From NCBI GenBank assembly GCA_050287965.1, contig JBNKCX010000018.1, positions 1-64,000 on the forward strand: DNA of 64,000 nucleotides. The letters run 5' to 3'. Shown piece after piece: positions 7,651 to 17,055 of this stretch (position 1 is the stretch's first letter; each line of letters starts with the position of its first letter). Under the pieces are notes generated by a model. The model ran no database searches and was not told the DNA's origin. It was given only the letters and a program-made list of their open reading frames with translations. Origin of the DNA: CBFDBF01 sp050287965. Its GTDB lineage: Bacteria > Pseudomonadota > Gammaproteobacteria > Chromatiales > Chromatiaceae. A program made the position numbers and the translations under genes.

Positions 7651-8985
7651 ATGAGTGATAAACACCTATCAGATACCCGTTTCGATAGTTTCAACTTTAC
7701 TCCCGAAATACAGCAAGGCATTGAAGATGCTGGCTTTTCCGCCTGCACGCCAATTCAGGCGGAAACCCTGCCCTTAGCCCTTGCAGGACGGGACGTAGCG
7801 GGTCAGGCACAAACAGGGACCGGCAAGACCGCCGCCTTCCTGCTGGCAACATTCCAACACCTATTGCAGCACCCTGCCGACGAAGAACGCAGACCGACGC
7901 AGCCCAGAGCCGTGATGCTGGCCCCCACCCGGGAGCTCGCTGTACAGATCCATAAGGACGCGGAGCTTCTGGGCAGGCATACCGATTTCAAACTGGGCCT
8001 GGTCTTCGGCGGTACCGGATACGAGCAACAGCGCAAGCAGTTGCAGGAGGGCGTGGATATCCTCATTGGAACACCGGGTCGTCTGATCGACTATTTCAAG
8101 CAGAACGTATTCGATCTCAAAGCCATTCAGGTGGTGGTATTGGATGAGGCCGACCGCATGTTCGACCTCGGCTTCATCAAGGATATCCGCTATCTGCTGC
8201 GGCGCATGCCGCCCCCGGAAAAGCGTCTGGGTCTGCTTTTCTCCGCCACACTTTCATATCGGGTTACGGAACTCGCATATGAACATATGAATAATCCGGA
8301 AACAGTAAGAATCGAACCGGACAAGGTTACGGCGGACAAGGTCAAGCAAGTCTGCTATATGACCGCCAACGACGAAAAGATCCCCCTTTTAATCGGCCTG
8401 TTACGGCACATGGATCCCCGGCGCACCATCGTTTTCGTCAATACCAAGCGGGGCGCGGATCTGGTCTGGGGATTCCTTGAGGGTAACGGAATCAAGGCGG
8501 CGGTACTTTCGGGTGACGTACCGCAAAAGAAGCGCCTGCGACTGCTGAAGGAGTTTCAATCCGGCGAGCTTCCGGTCCTTGTCGCCACCGATGTCGCGGC
8601 CCGCGGACTACATATCCCGGATGTCTCCCATGTTTTCAATTATGATCTTCCGGAAGACGCGGAAGATTATGTGCACCGTATCGGCCGCACCGCGCGTGCC
8701 GGCAGCAGTGGGGATGCTGTCAGCTTCGCCTGCGAAACCTATTCCTTCTCCCTGCCCGATATCGAAGAATTTATCGGCCACCGTCTGCCGATGGAACCGG
8801 TAAGCACTGAACTGCTGGCGGAGGTGGATCCAAGGAGCCGCGTTTACCCGGAACGGAGCGACCGGAATGACCGCAGAGGCGGCCGTGAAAAATCGAAAGA
8901 TGGAAAAAGAAAGGGAACCAACAAGGATGACGGCGATTCGAAACCGAAGAAGCGCCGGCGCAGACCCCCCCGGAAACCGGATTAA
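7651..8985 (+). CDS. rhlB: ATP-dependent RNA helicase RhlB
   Basis: This DEAD-box helicase of the RNA degradosome has 444 residues. The Q motif lies in SACTPIQAETLPLAL. The Walker A motif is AQTGTGKT near residue 52. The DEAD box is LDEADRMFD near residue 165, followed by the SAT motif in LFSATL. The C-terminal RecA-like domain shows ARGLHIPDVSHVFNYD and HRIGRTARAG. A basic, arginine- and lysine-rich tail follows, as is typical for RNA contacts. RhlB divergent from trxA-rho is conserved in enterobacteria, which supports the specific name over other DEAD-box paralogues. Confidence 0.94.
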   Translation: MSDKHLSDTRFDSFNFTPEIQQGIEDAGFSACTPIQAETLPLALAGRDVAGQAQTGTGKTAAFLLATFQHLLQHPADEERRPTQPRAVMLAPTRELAVQIHKDAELLGRHTDFKLGLVFGGTGYEQQRKQLQEGVDILIGTPGRLIDYFKQNVFDLKAIQVVVLDEADRMFDLGFIKDIRYLLRRMPPPEKRLGLLFSATLSYRVTELAYEHMNNPETVRIEPDKVTADKVKQVCYMTANDEKIPLLIGLLRHMDPRRTIVFVNTKRGADLVWGFLEGNGIKAAVLSGDVPQKKRLRLLKEFQSGELPVLVATDVAARGLHIPDVSHVFNYDLPEDAEDYVHRIGRTARAGSSGDAVSFACETYSFSLPDIEEFIGHRLPMEPVSTELLAEVDPRSRVYPERSDRNDRRGGREKSKDGKRKGTNKDDGDSKPKKRRRRPPRKPD

Positions 8986-9053
8986 ACCGCAGCCGACGCC
9001 ATTTTCCCTATATCCTTCTGATTAACGTTATTATCCATCGCATTCCGAGAACC

Positions 9054-9431
9054 ATGTCGATACCTCTGGAAAACAAATGCAGCCGCTGTATCGGTTCCAA
9101 GTGCTGCACCTACACGACGGAAGGATTGGGGATCACGCCCCGTTCCAAATCCGACTTCGACCACCTCCTGTGGCAGATATCTCACGAAGGTGTCGAACTC
9201 TATAAAGATGAAGATGGTTGGTTCCTGCTGCTACAGGGCAAGTGCGAACACCTTAAGGAGAACGGCGCCTGCTCCATCTACAATACGCGCCCGCAGATCT
9301 GCCGGGACTACGAAAACGACTGGTGTGAATATGACACCCCGGCGGAAAAACATTTCGACCTCTATTTCCGCAACTACCATGAGCTGCTGAAATATTGCAA
9401 AAAGCGTTTCAAGAACTGGGGCAGGGGCTAG
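9054..9431 (+). CDS. YkgJ-family cysteine cluster protein
   Basis: This 125-residue soluble protein has the CxxCxxxxCC-type cluster of the YkgJ family (CSRCIGSKCC at residues 7-16). Later cysteines occur in GKCEHLKENGACSIYNTRP and in ICRDYENDWC. The family is predicted to bind zinc or iron-sulfur, but its biochemical role is not established. It follows rhlB by 68 bases on the same strand and may be co-transcribed. Downstream, 44 bases separate it from the convergent yrfG stop. Confidence 0.85.
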   Translation: MSIPLENKCSRCIGSKCCTYTTEGLGITPRSKSDFDHLLWQISHEGVELYKDEDGWFLLLQGKCEHLKENGACSIYNTRPQICRDYENDWCEYDTPAEKHFDLYFRNYHELLKYCKKRFKNWGRG

Positions 9432-9474
9432 AGCAGGCCGCGCCTGTCGAATGAGTCAGCGGGCACAACCCGCC

Positions 9475-10140
9475 CTACAGGTTTTCCAAATCCCGCAGCA
9501 GTTCGGAAAAATCGTGTATGGCGTCGTATCCTTCCGCCTCCCGCGCACCCTCCCTGGAGTCCGGTCGCAGCACCTGCAATAACCAGCGGATACCGTAACT
9601 CCGGGCAGAAGCCAGCACCTTCGGGCTGTCATCCACAAACAGGGTCCGCGCTTTCTCAAACGACTCCGCCTGATACAACCGATCCCAGAACCGGGGGTCC
9701 TCCTTGGGCAACCCGAAATCGTGCGAACAGACCACGCTGTCCAGATGCCCGCCGAGCCGGGTGCGGTCCAGCTTCAGAGCCAGGGACTTCTGGTGCGCGT
9801 TGGTCACAAGCACCGTGCGTTTGTCCAGGGTTCGCATCCTGTCCAGGAAATCAACCACGTGGGGGTGGACGGCAATGAGGTGATCCACCTCCTCCTTCAG
9901 CAGAGCTATATCCAGCCCCAGTTCCCTGCTCCAGTGATCGATGCAGTACCACTCCAGGGTGCCTTCCAGATCCTTGTAGCGGGACAACAGCTCCTCCCGG
10001 GCCTTTTCCAATGCGATCCCTCGGGCCTCCGCGTAACGGCGGGGGACATGCTCCAGCCAGAAATGGTTGTCGAAATGGAGATCCAGCAGGGTCCCGTCCA
10101 TATCCAGAAAAACGGTGTCGATTCGGCTCCAGTCGATCAT
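9475..10140 (-). CDS. yrfG: HAD-family GMP/IMP nucleotidase YrfG
   Basis: This 221-residue haloacid-dehalogenase phosphatase has motif I DMDGTLLDL near residue 11, motif II VLVTNAHQKSLALK, and motif III/IV TLFVDDSPKVLASA. The length equals E. coli YrfG, a purine 5'-nucleotidase. Its position divergent to nudE, with cysQ beyond, supports that name because these genes cluster in gammaproteobacteria. A longer frame starting at 10275 reads through repeat-like sequence, so I prefer the ATG at 10140 (MIDWSRID). Confidence 0.87.
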   Translation of the reverse strand: MIDWSRIDTVFLDMDGTLLDLHFDNHFWLEHVPRRYAEARGIALEKAREELLSRYKDLEGTLEWYCIDHWSRELGLDIALLKEEVDHLIAVHPHVVDFLDRMRTLDKRTVLVTNAHQKSLALKLDRTRLGGHLDSVVCSHDFGLPKEDPRFWDRLYQAESFEKARTLFVDDSPKVLASARSYGIRWLLQVLRPDSREGAREAEGYDAIHDFSELLRDLENL

Positions 10141-10455
10141 GGGCAACAAAGTACTGCGTCCCATGCAACAAAACAAGGGAAGCCGTGGGAAGACGGACAC
10201 AGTCCGGCTCATCGGCTTCGTTTGGCCGAAAACCATCTTAACCACAGAGAACACAGGGACACACGGGGGCATCACGCCGGAATATATATCTCCGCGTCCT
10301 CAGCACCCTCCGTGGTAATAAATTACTCAGCTTCCAGCACAGATCTACGGTCATTGCCACCTTCCATACCTTAACGGCAATAATCCCGGTAAAGAACCCG
10401 GCGGGAATTCCGGTTACACTATACAAATCTGTTTGAAACCCGCCTCGGAAGTCGC
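10141..10455. promoter_or_regulatory. Intergenic region between divergent yrfG and nudE
   Basis: This 315-base gap has no credible gene. It holds a CACAGAG-type palindrome at 10240-10321 and must contain the promoters of both divergent genes. TATACT at about 10420, in the segment TTACACTATACAAATC, is a possible -10 element for nudE. Confidence 0.5.
10240..10321. repeat. CACAGAG-type intergenic palindrome, copy 1
   Basis: The left arm ACCACAGAGAACACAGGGAC is opposed by the right arm CCTCAGCACCCTCCGTGGTA, with short-period purine/pyrimidine repetition and an AT-rich centre (AATATATATCT). The same arm words recur at other gaps in the window (for example 44.8, 56.4 and 60.8 kb). Confidence 0.65.
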
Positions 10456-11001
10456 ATGTCAAAAAAACCCACCGTCCACAACCGCCGACAGCTTGTTCAT
10501 ACCGGTGTCTTCCGGGTGGAAGAGATGGAACTGGAATTCGCAAACGGTCAGCAACGCACCTATCAGCGCATCGTCGGCTCACAGCAGGGTGCCGTTCTGG
10601 TGGTGCCGCTACTGGATCCGGAGACGGTTCTTCTTATCCGGGAATACGCGGCGGGCATGGACCGCTATGAGCTGGCGTTCCCGAAGGGGCATATCGAACG
10701 AGGCGAAGACCCCCTTATCGCCGCCAACCGGGAAATACAGGAAGAGGTGGGTTACGCCGCCGACCGGCTGGAGCAGATCGCCTCATTCACCATCGCACCC
10801 GGCTATTTGGGCCACACCACCCACATCGTGCTGGCCAGCGACCTCTACCCGAAGCGGCTCGAGGGGGACGAGCCGGAACCTATCGAGGTGGTGCCCTGGA
10901 AGATCTCGGCCCTGGAGGAACTGATGGGGTGCAAGGACTTTACCGAGGCACGTTCCATTGCCGCGTTCTATATGGTGCGCGACCTTATGTTTAAGAACTG
11001 A
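10456..11001 (+). CDS. nudE: ADP compounds hydrolase NudE (Nudix)
   Basis: This 181-residue Nudix hydrolase cleaves ADP-ribose, NADH or Ap3A-type compounds in the NudE family. The Nudix box spans residues 78-100, starting GHIERGED and ending REIQEEVGY, with all signature residues present. NudE-specific context includes LLIREYAAGMDRYELAFPKG immediately before it. The stop lies 16 bases before cysQ, so nudE-cysQ form an operon, divergent from yrfG. A role in removing toxic nucleotide derivatives fits all three neighbours. Confidence 0.92.
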   Translation: MSKKPTVHNRRQLVHTGVFRVEEMELEFANGQQRTYQRIVGSQQGAVLVVPLLDPETVLLIREYAAGMDRYELAFPKGHIERGEDPLIAANREIQEEVGYAADRLEQIASFTIAPGYLGHTTHIVLASDLYPKRLEGDEPEPIEVVPWKISALEELMGCKDFTEARSIAAFYMVRDLMFKN

Positions 11002-11016
11002 AGAGCCTTATCACAC

Positions 11017-11817
11017 ATGACAGACGCTATTCCTTCCATCGGGCTTCTCATCGACGTTGCCGAACAGGCCGGAGAGGCAATCCTCGCCATCTACAATACC
11101 GATTTCTCCGTATACGAGAAATCAGACCAGTCTCCCCTCACCGAGGCGGACATGGCCTCCAACCGCATTATCGTGGAAAACCTTAAGGCGCTGACCCCCG
11201 GCATCCCGGTCCTTTCCGAGGAATCGGCCGCGGTCCCCTTCGCGGAGCGGAGCGGCTGGAAGCGCTACTGGCTAATCGACCCTCTGGACGGAACCAAGGA
11301 GTTCATCAAGCGTAACGGCGAGTTTACGGTAAACATTGCGCTCATCGAGGAGCAACGTCCGATCCTGGGTATCGTCCACGTACCGGTATCCGGGGTCACC
11401 TTTTACGGCGGTGACGGTATCGGCGCCTTCCGCCAGAGTGCGGGCAAGGAACGGGAAGAGATTTCGGTTCACCCCCGACATAGACAGCCGATAAAAGTGG
11501 CGGGCAGCCGCTCCCACGCAGGCGAGAGCCTGCAGAAATTCCTGGCCAATCTCGGCGAGCACGAAATCGTGAGCATGGGGAGTTCTCTGAAGCTGTGCCT
11601 GGTGGCGGACGGAACCGCCGACATCTATCCCCGGCTCGGCCCCACCTCGGAATGGGATACGGCGGCGGCACAGGCGGTGGTTGAGGCCGCGGGGGGGCGA
11701 GTTACGGATACGGAGATGCGTCCTTTGCGTTACAACACCAAGGACTCCCTGCTGAATTCCCACTTCCTGGTCTTCGGCGACAACTCGGTGAACTGGGCAG
11801 ACTATCTGGGGAGCTGA
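11017..11817 (+). CDS. cysQ: 3'(2'),5'-bisphosphate nucleotidase CysQ
   Basis: This 266-residue member of the inositol-monophosphatase fold recycles PAP produced during sulfate assimilation. Metal-binding motifs are EES at residues 68-70 and DPLDGTKEF starting at residue 88. The C-terminal motif SEWDTAAAQAVVEAAGG lies near residue 215. The product is cytosolic and needs magnesium. It follows nudE in a two-gene operon. Its stop is 25 bases from the convergent msbA stop. Confidence 0.95.
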   Translation: MTDAIPSIGLLIDVAEQAGEAILAIYNTDFSVYEKSDQSPLTEADMASNRIIVENLKALTPGIPVLSEESAAVPFAERSGWKRYWLIDPLDGTKEFIKRNGEFTVNIALIEEQRPILGIVHVPVSGVTFYGGDGIGAFRQSAGKEREEISVHPRHRQPIKVAGSRSHAGESLQKFLANLGEHEIVSMGSSLKLCLVADGTADIYPRLGPTSEWDTAAAQAVVEAAGGRVTDTEMRPLRYNTKDSLLNSHFLVFGDNSVNWADYLGS

Positions 11818-11842
11818 ACGGCATCCAGCGGATGCGGGCTCC

Positions 11843-13618
11843 CTAAAATAAACTTTCCTCCCCTCCAGCGGACTGCTCCGGGGACTGAAACTGACTCTGA
11901 TACAGAAAGGCGTACTCCCCGCCGCCTTCCAGCAACTGTTCGTGGGTCCCGCTCTCCACGATGGAACCGTCTTTCATCACCACAATCCGGTCGGCATGCT
12001 CGACGGTGGATAAACGGTGCGCGATCACCAGGGTCGTCCTCCCCCGGGTCAACTCCTTCAGGGCCTCCTGAACATACCGCTCCGACTCGTTATCCAGGGC
12101 CGATGTGGCCTCGTCCAGAATCAGAATCGGGGCGTCCTTCATAAAGGCCCGGGCGATAGCGAGCCGCTGCCGTTGACCGCCGGATAACATCACTCCGTTC
12201 TCGCCGATCAGCGTTTGCATGCCCTCCGGAAGCTCCTGGATGAACTCCATGGCGTAGGCCGCCTCGGCCGCTTTCAGAATCTCCCCTCCGTCCGGGTCTT
12301 CCCGGCCATAGGCGATGTTGCTGGCAACCGTATCGTTAAACAGGGCCACATTCTGGCCGACCAGGGCGATCTGACGCCTTAAACTGCGCAGACTGTACTC
12401 CTGAATAGGAACACCATCGATCAGAACCTCTCCCGAGGTGTGGTCGTAGAACCGCAGCAGCAGGTTAGTGATGGTGGTCTTGCCACTGCCGGAACGCCCC
12501 ACCAGAGCAACCATCTCCCCGGGCCGCACCTCGAGATCCACCGCATTCAGGACCTCTTTCCCGGAACCGGGGTAATGAAAACCCACACCCTTGAGTTCCA
12601 CTCGCCCCTCCACCCGCTCTACCTCGCGCCTCCCCAGATCCTCTTCCGGGATCTCATCCAACTGTTGGAAGATGGTCTCACAGGCGGCGATCCCCTTCTG
12701 GATATTGCCGTAAACCTCGCTTAACTGGCGGATCGGTTTGGGCAGCAACCCGGCGGCCACGACATATGAGACCAGTGCCGCGGTGCTGGTAGTCTCACGC
12801 ATATAAAGTACCAGAAACATAACCACCGCCATCGCCACAACCACAAGAAACTGCAGTATCGGCGTATTGATGGCGCTCACTTTAACCATCTTCATGGCTT
12901 TTTTGAGATTGCGCAGACTGGCGGCGAAGAATCTCTGCTTTTCATACTCCTCCCCGCCGTAACTGCGTACCACCTGAAAACCGTGAATAGTCTCGGAAGT
13001 GACATGAGTGACCTGACCCATGGCGTCTTGAATCTTGTGGCTCAACCCGCGCAGCCGTTTACCCACCACGGAAATAATCGCGGCGATCAGCGGCGCCACT
13101 GCCAGGAAAACCAGAGTCAGTTTCCAGTTGGTCCAGAACAAATAGATCAACAGAAAAATAACCGTAAGACCTTCCCGGATCACCACCTTGATGGCATCCG
13201 TAGCCGCACCGGTAACCAGGGTCACGTTATAGGTGATCTTTGATATCAGATATCCGGAGTTATGGTGATCGATATAACGGTTGGGCAACACCAGTAGCTT
13301 ATTGAACAGGTCCACGCGCAGGTCATGCACGACACTGTTCGCGACCTTTGCGATATTGTAGTTCCCCAGGTAGGAACCGAGCCCTCGAAGCAGGGCGATA
13401 ATCACCCCGGCAACCGGCACCAGGTAAATAAGGTCTTCGGAATTACCCTCGAGCCCCTCGATGAAATACTCCATCAGCTTGGCAAAGGCCGGCTGGGAAA
13501 TCGCGAATACGGCGTAGCCCACTATACTGAGGGCGAAAATCCCGGCATAGGGACGCACATACGACAATAGCCGCAGGTAGATCCGAACACCGCTGTCCTG
13601 TTCCGCTTTTCCGTCCAT
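11843..13618 (-). CDS. msbA: Lipid A export ATP-binding/permease MsbA
   Basis: This half-size ABC exporter flips lipid A-core across the inner membrane. About 591 residues comprise an N-terminal six-helix membrane domain (roughly 15-310) and a C-terminal ATPase. The ATPase has Walker A GRSGSGKTTITN, signature LSGGQRQRLAIARAF, Walker B ILILDEATSALD and the H-loop VIAHRLST. Sequence and length match MsbA better than peptide exporters. The start could be ATG at 13618 (MDGKAEQ) or GTG at 13636, and neither has a strong ribosome-binding site. The gene is divergent from the diguanylate cyclase at 13755, and no lpxK follows. Confidence 0.92.
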   Translation of the reverse strand: MDGKAEQDSGVRIYLRLLSYVRPYAGIFALSIVGYAVFAISQPAFAKLMEYFIEGLEGNSEDLIYLVPVAGVIIALLRGLGSYLGNYNIAKVANSVVHDLRVDLFNKLLVLPNRYIDHHNSGYLISKITYNVTLVTGAATDAIKVVIREGLTVIFLLIYLFWTNWKLTLVFLAVAPLIAAIISVVGKRLRGLSHKIQDAMGQVTHVTSETIHGFQVVRSYGGEEYEKQRFFAASLRNLKKAMKMVKVSAINTPILQFLVVVAMAVVMFLVLYMRETTSTAALVSYVVAAGLLPKPIRQLSEVYGNIQKGIAACETIFQQLDEIPEEDLGRREVERVEGRVELKGVGFHYPGSGKEVLNAVDLEVRPGEMVALVGRSGSGKTTITNLLLRFYDHTSGEVLIDGVPIQEYSLRSLRRQIALVGQNVALFNDTVASNIAYGREDPDGGEILKAAEAAYAMEFIQELPEGMQTLIGENGVMLSGGQRQRLAIARAFMKDAPILILDEATSALDNESERYVQEALKELTRGRTTLVIAHRLSTVEHADRIVVMKDGSIVESGTHEQLLEGGGEYAFLYQSQFQSPEQSAGGEESLF

Positions 13619-13754
13619 TCTTGAAATGTGTCTCACTCCGAGTGCCGAAAATGGCTGTCGCCGCTCTGGACATTATATCCATGTCCAAGATTTTTATCCT
13701 TTTCTGTCCTATAGTTGGTTCTTAAAGCTCACCGGGACTGTCAACAATTCCGCC

Positions 13755-14870
13755 ATGATCAGACTCCGTTCCCTCAAGCCGGAACCAGATGTCACCACGG
13801 AAAACCGGCTCCTGCGCCAGCGCCTGCACTCCCTCACTAACGAAGCCTTCTATAACGAGGAGGTTCTAAGACGCTTCCATGAGCGGGAGCTGTCCCTGCT
13901 GCGGGCAGAGACACTCCCGGAACTGCTCGTCTCCCTCACCGAGGGCATGCGTAAATCCTTCAGCCTCCCGACACTCAGTCTCCTGCTCATCGACCCGAAC
14001 CATGAACTACGCCACCTGCTGCTGCACAGCAGCAAGGGGCCTGACCAGTTTCCCGCAGTGCGCTTTCTGGAGCGGACCGATGAACTGCCCCCGATCATAA
14101 ATAAGCTCTCCCGACCCTGGCTGGGACCGTTCCATTCCGAACACCGGCCGCTGTTTCCCGAGAACGAACCGCTTAGCAGTGTGGCGCTGCTTCCCCTTAT
14201 CCGGCGCGGCACCTTGGCGGGATGCCTTAATCTGGGCAGCGATGATTCGAAGCGGTTCACCCGCCACCACGCCAGCGATTTTCTGCATCACCTGGCCTCC
14301 ATTGCCGCCGTCTGCATGGAGAGCGCCGCCAACCGGGAGCACCTGGTCGTCAGCGGGCTGACCGATGCCCTCACCGGCCTCCATAACCGCCGTTATCTCG
14401 AGCGCCGGTTGCAGGAGGAAGTGGCCCGTGCCCGACGTTACCGGCATCCCTTGAGCTGCTTGTTCATCGACGCCGACCATTTCAAGCGCATCAATGATAA
14501 TTACGGTCACGATACCGGGGACGAGGTTCTCAGGGAAATCTCCCTGCGGGTGCGGGAGTGTCTGCGGGCATCGGACATGGCCACCCGTTTCGGCGGGGAG
14601 GAGTTCACTCTGCTGCTGCCCCAGACCGATGCGGAAGAGGCTATCAACCTCGCTGAGCGCATTCGGCTCAAGATTTTCAGCAATCCCATCGTCACCAGAT
14701 CCGGTACCGAACTCAGGGTCGCCGTCTCTATCGGAGTCAGCCAGCTGACGGCGACGGACGAAGACGACTTCGATGCCGCGGGAGAACGCCTGATAAAAGA
14801 GGCGGACAAGGCCCTTTACCAGGCGAAAGAGGAAGGCCGCAACCGGGTGAGACTCTTCGGCTCAGACTGA
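13755..14870 (+). CDS. Diguanylate cyclase with N-terminal DUF484/GAF-like domain
   Basis: The 371-residue soluble protein has a GAF-like DUF484 region (about residues 30-195) followed by a GGDEF domain. The active-site signature is FGGEEF near residue 278. The substrate loop DADHFKRINDNYGHDTGDE lies near 238. An RASD inhibitory site sits five residues before the signature, so product feedback is expected. It should make c-di-GMP in response to a ligand or redox state sensed by the GAF-like part. A longer frame from 13626 exists, but ATG at 13755 (MIRLRSLK) starts the conserved part. Confidence 0.88.
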   Translation: MIRLRSLKPEPDVTTENRLLRQRLHSLTNEAFYNEEVLRRFHERELSLLRAETLPELLVSLTEGMRKSFSLPTLSLLLIDPNHELRHLLLHSSKGPDQFPAVRFLERTDELPPIINKLSRPWLGPFHSEHRPLFPENEPLSSVALLPLIRRGTLAGCLNLGSDDSKRFTRHHASDFLHHLASIAAVCMESAANREHLVVSGLTDALTGLHNRRYLERRLQEEVARARRYRHPLSCLFIDADHFKRINDNYGHDTGDEVLREISLRVRECLRASDMATRFGGEEFTLLLPQTDAEEAINLAERIRLKIFSNPIVTRSGTELRVAVSIGVSQLTATDEDDFDAAGERLIKEADKALYQAKEEGRNRVRLFGSD

Positions 14871-14918
14871 TGTCTCTTCGGCGTGCAACCCGCGCATCAG
14901 CCGGTTACTCTGGGCGAC

Positions 14919-15848
14919 TCAGGAAAGCGCGAATTTTTTCAGCCGATACAGCAGGGTGTCCCGACTGATCCCTAGCAAGCGGGCCGCCCGGCTGCGATTT
15001 CCATGGGTCCGCTCCAACGCCTGCTGGATCAGACTCTTTTCGATCTCATAGAGGACCACCCCTTCCGCCGGAAGGCGAATGATGTCCTGCTGCCGGATCT
15101 GCTCACGGAACTCCCGGGGAAGGTTTTCCGGGGCAATCTCGCGCCCGGGCAACAGAACGGTCAGCCGTTCGCAGAGGTTACGCAGCTCCCGGACGTTGCC
15201 CGGCCAGTGATACTGTTTTAACAGGCTCACGGATGCCCGAGAGAAAGAGGGGCTTTCCAGACCGTGCCTGCCGGCGAAGTCATCGAGAAAGGACTTCAGT
15301 AACAACGGAATATCCGACTGCCGTTCACGCAGGGAAGGCATCCACAAAGGCACCACGTTAAGACGATAGAAAAGGTCTTCCCGGAAACTTCCGCTGGCCG
15401 CCTTCTTCTGCAGGTCCTGATGGGTTGCCGCAATGATACGGACATTGGCCTTGGTGGGAATCGACATTCCCACGGTCAGGACCTCGCCCGATTCCAGAAA
15501 GCGCAGGAGCTTGGCCTGAATCGAGGCAGGGAGTTCCGCGATTTCATCCAGAAACAGGGTCCCACCCTCGGCGGCACGAATATGACCGTCATGATCCTCG
15601 GCGGCACCGGTGAACGCCCCTTTTTTATGCCCAAACAACAACGACTCGGCCAGCGCTTCCGGAAGCGCGGCACAGTTGACGGATACGAACGGGTGGTCGT
15701 TCCGGCGGCTGTTGTCGTGGATAAACCGGGCCAGCAACTCTTTGCCGGTTCCACTTTCACCGTTGACAAGGGTATTCACATCGGTGGCGGCAACGATTTT
15801 GGCCGACTGCACCACCTCCATCAGGAGCGGATCTTTCCCCAGTAACAT
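14919..15848 (-). CDS. Sigma-54 interaction-domain transcription activator without receiver domain
   Basis: This 309-residue bacterial enhancer-binding protein comprises only the AAA+ core and a Fis-type helix-turn-helix. Walker A is GESGTGKE at 30-37. The sigma-54-contacting loop GAFTGA is intact at 77-82. Walker B is LFLDEI at 98-103. The arginine-finger region FREDLFYRLNVVPL follows. The C-terminal helix-turn-helix is THGNRSRAARLLGISRDTLL. An N-terminal sensor domain is missing, so activity may be constitutive or set by a partner protein, as for PspF. The ATG at 15848 has a GAGGTGG ribosome-binding site. Its target genes cannot be told from context. Confidence 0.9.
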   Translation of the reverse strand: MLLGKDPLLMEVVQSAKIVAATDVNTLVNGESGTGKELLARFIHDNSRRNDHPFVSVNCAALPEALAESLLFGHKKGAFTGAAEDHDGHIRAAEGGTLFLDEIAELPASIQAKLLRFLESGEVLTVGMSIPTKANVRIIAATHQDLQKKAASGSFREDLFYRLNVVPLWMPSLRERQSDIPLLLKSFLDDFAGRHGLESPSFSRASVSLLKQYHWPGNVRELRNLCERLTVLLPGREIAPENLPREFREQIRQQDIIRLPAEGVVLYEIEKSLIQQALERTHGNRSRAARLLGISRDTLLYRLKKFALS

Positions 15849-15941
15849 ACAACCACCTCTCACTTCCAAGTATCGGAACTCCCCTGACGGGCGTCTCAAT
15901 CGATTATGGACGTTATCAGAGGCCCCTTCGTTGTTTTTGGC

Positions 15942-16643
15942 TTAGCTTTTCGATGATAACAAAAACAGCTCGGTCCCGAAAAGCAGCGTAAGCAGGCCGA
16001 TGAGAACCATTATCATTCCGGCAATGCGCCGCAACAGGACCCTTCTCCCTAGACGGGCGAGCCACCCGGTAAACGTCCCGGTCGCCACCATCGCCGGCAG
16101 AGTACCGAGACCGAAAGCAAACATGAAGGCCCCGCCGGCCCAGGGATTGCTCAGAGGAAGGGCCAGGAAGAGCGCGTAATACACCAGCCCACAGGGCAAC
16201 CACCCCCACACCAGACCGGCAAGCAGCGCGCCGGGAAGGGTCTTTATGGGAAGCAACCGACGCCCGAGGGGTTCCAGACGATGCCAGACAAATTCACCCA
16301 GCCGGTCCATATTCCGCAGCAAGGGAAACCATCCGGTAAGATAGAAACCGATCACTATCATGGTTATCGCGGCCAGAAAGCCGGCCACCTGACGCCACGC
16401 CTCGCCCCCCGCCCCCCACTCCAGCAGCCGGCCGGTAAACCCCACCACAACACCCAACAGTATATATATAAGGATCCGGCCCAGGTTGTAGAGCAATACG
16501 AAAGCCACGAGGTTCCCCGGTCGATCGCGCACATCTGCCGGAAGACTGAGAGAGAGGGCCCCCATGATACCCCCGCACATTCCCAGACAGTGAAGGGTGC
16601 TGAAGAAGCCGACGGCAAAAGCCAAAGCAAGTGACAATTCCAA
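15942..16643 (-). CDS. UreH/TauE-SafE-like membrane protein with paired cysteine motifs
   Basis: The 233-residue protein has six predicted membrane helices and belongs to the sulfite-exporter/UreH-type family related to the DsbD membrane core. The first helix carries HCLGMCGG near residue 18. A second conserved cysteine occurs in WGWLPCGLVY near residue 150. In related proteins such a cysteine pair is linked to copper handling and cytochrome oxidase maturation. Whether that holds here is inference, since no oxidase gene is adjacent. Its stop lies 93 bases from the sigma-54 activator, which is on the same strand. Confidence 0.75.
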   Translation of the reverse strand: MELSLALAFAVGFFSTLHCLGMCGGIMGALSLSLPADVRDRPGNLVAFVLLYNLGRILIYILLGVVVGFTGRLLEWGAGGEAWRQVAGFLAAITMIVIGFYLTGWFPLLRNMDRLGEFVWHRLEPLGRRLLPIKTLPGALLAGLVWGWLPCGLVYYALFLALPLSNPWAGGAFMFAFGLGTLPAMVATGTFTGWLARLGRRVLLRRIAGMIMVLIGLLTLLFGTELFLLSSKS

Positions 16644-17055
16644 GACAACATTCCCAACGGTAAAAAAGTCGGACGATTATACCCCCTTCCTCATCCCGTG
16701 CCCGAGGGATGCGAAACCACCACCGCAATTTATAAGATTTTCCGCATATATACGACGTAAAACCTTTCCCCCGATCTTTTCCCAAAAACCGGGCGCCGCG
16801 TTTTTATGAAAGACGGGATCAAATCGGCAACAAAGAGCGTCCATTAAACGTTAACGGCACCTCAAGAATGGCTATAAATCCCCCAAAAATCCCTTTTTTT
16901 TGCAAAATATATGGTGTAAGGTGCCTGACGTAGCAGCTTGTTCTTGTAGTTGTTTCGGCGGATCCTCGCGGTGTATTCAGTAGGCCCACCCGTAATTTCT
17001 CCATAACTGTCTGCGCACTAATATTTTGTTTTGTTAAAAAGTAGAGGCAACCTTC
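16644..17055 (+). promoter_or_regulatory. Long upstream region of the cold-shock gene
   Basis: These 412 bases contain no credible gene and separate the divergent UreH-like and cold-shock genes. The 150-200 bases nearest the cold-shock start are AT-rich with oligo-T tracts. They probably include a long 5' untranslated leader, as known for cspA-type mRNAs that refold with temperature. AGAGG lies at about 17043, upstream of the start. I could not place a promoter with confidence. Confidence 0.45.

Noticed and set aside
9440..9480. Hairpin GCGGG/CCCGC after the YkgJ-type gene as a terminator
   Set aside because: The stem is only five base pairs and has no T run. The words resemble a common dispersed intergenic motif.
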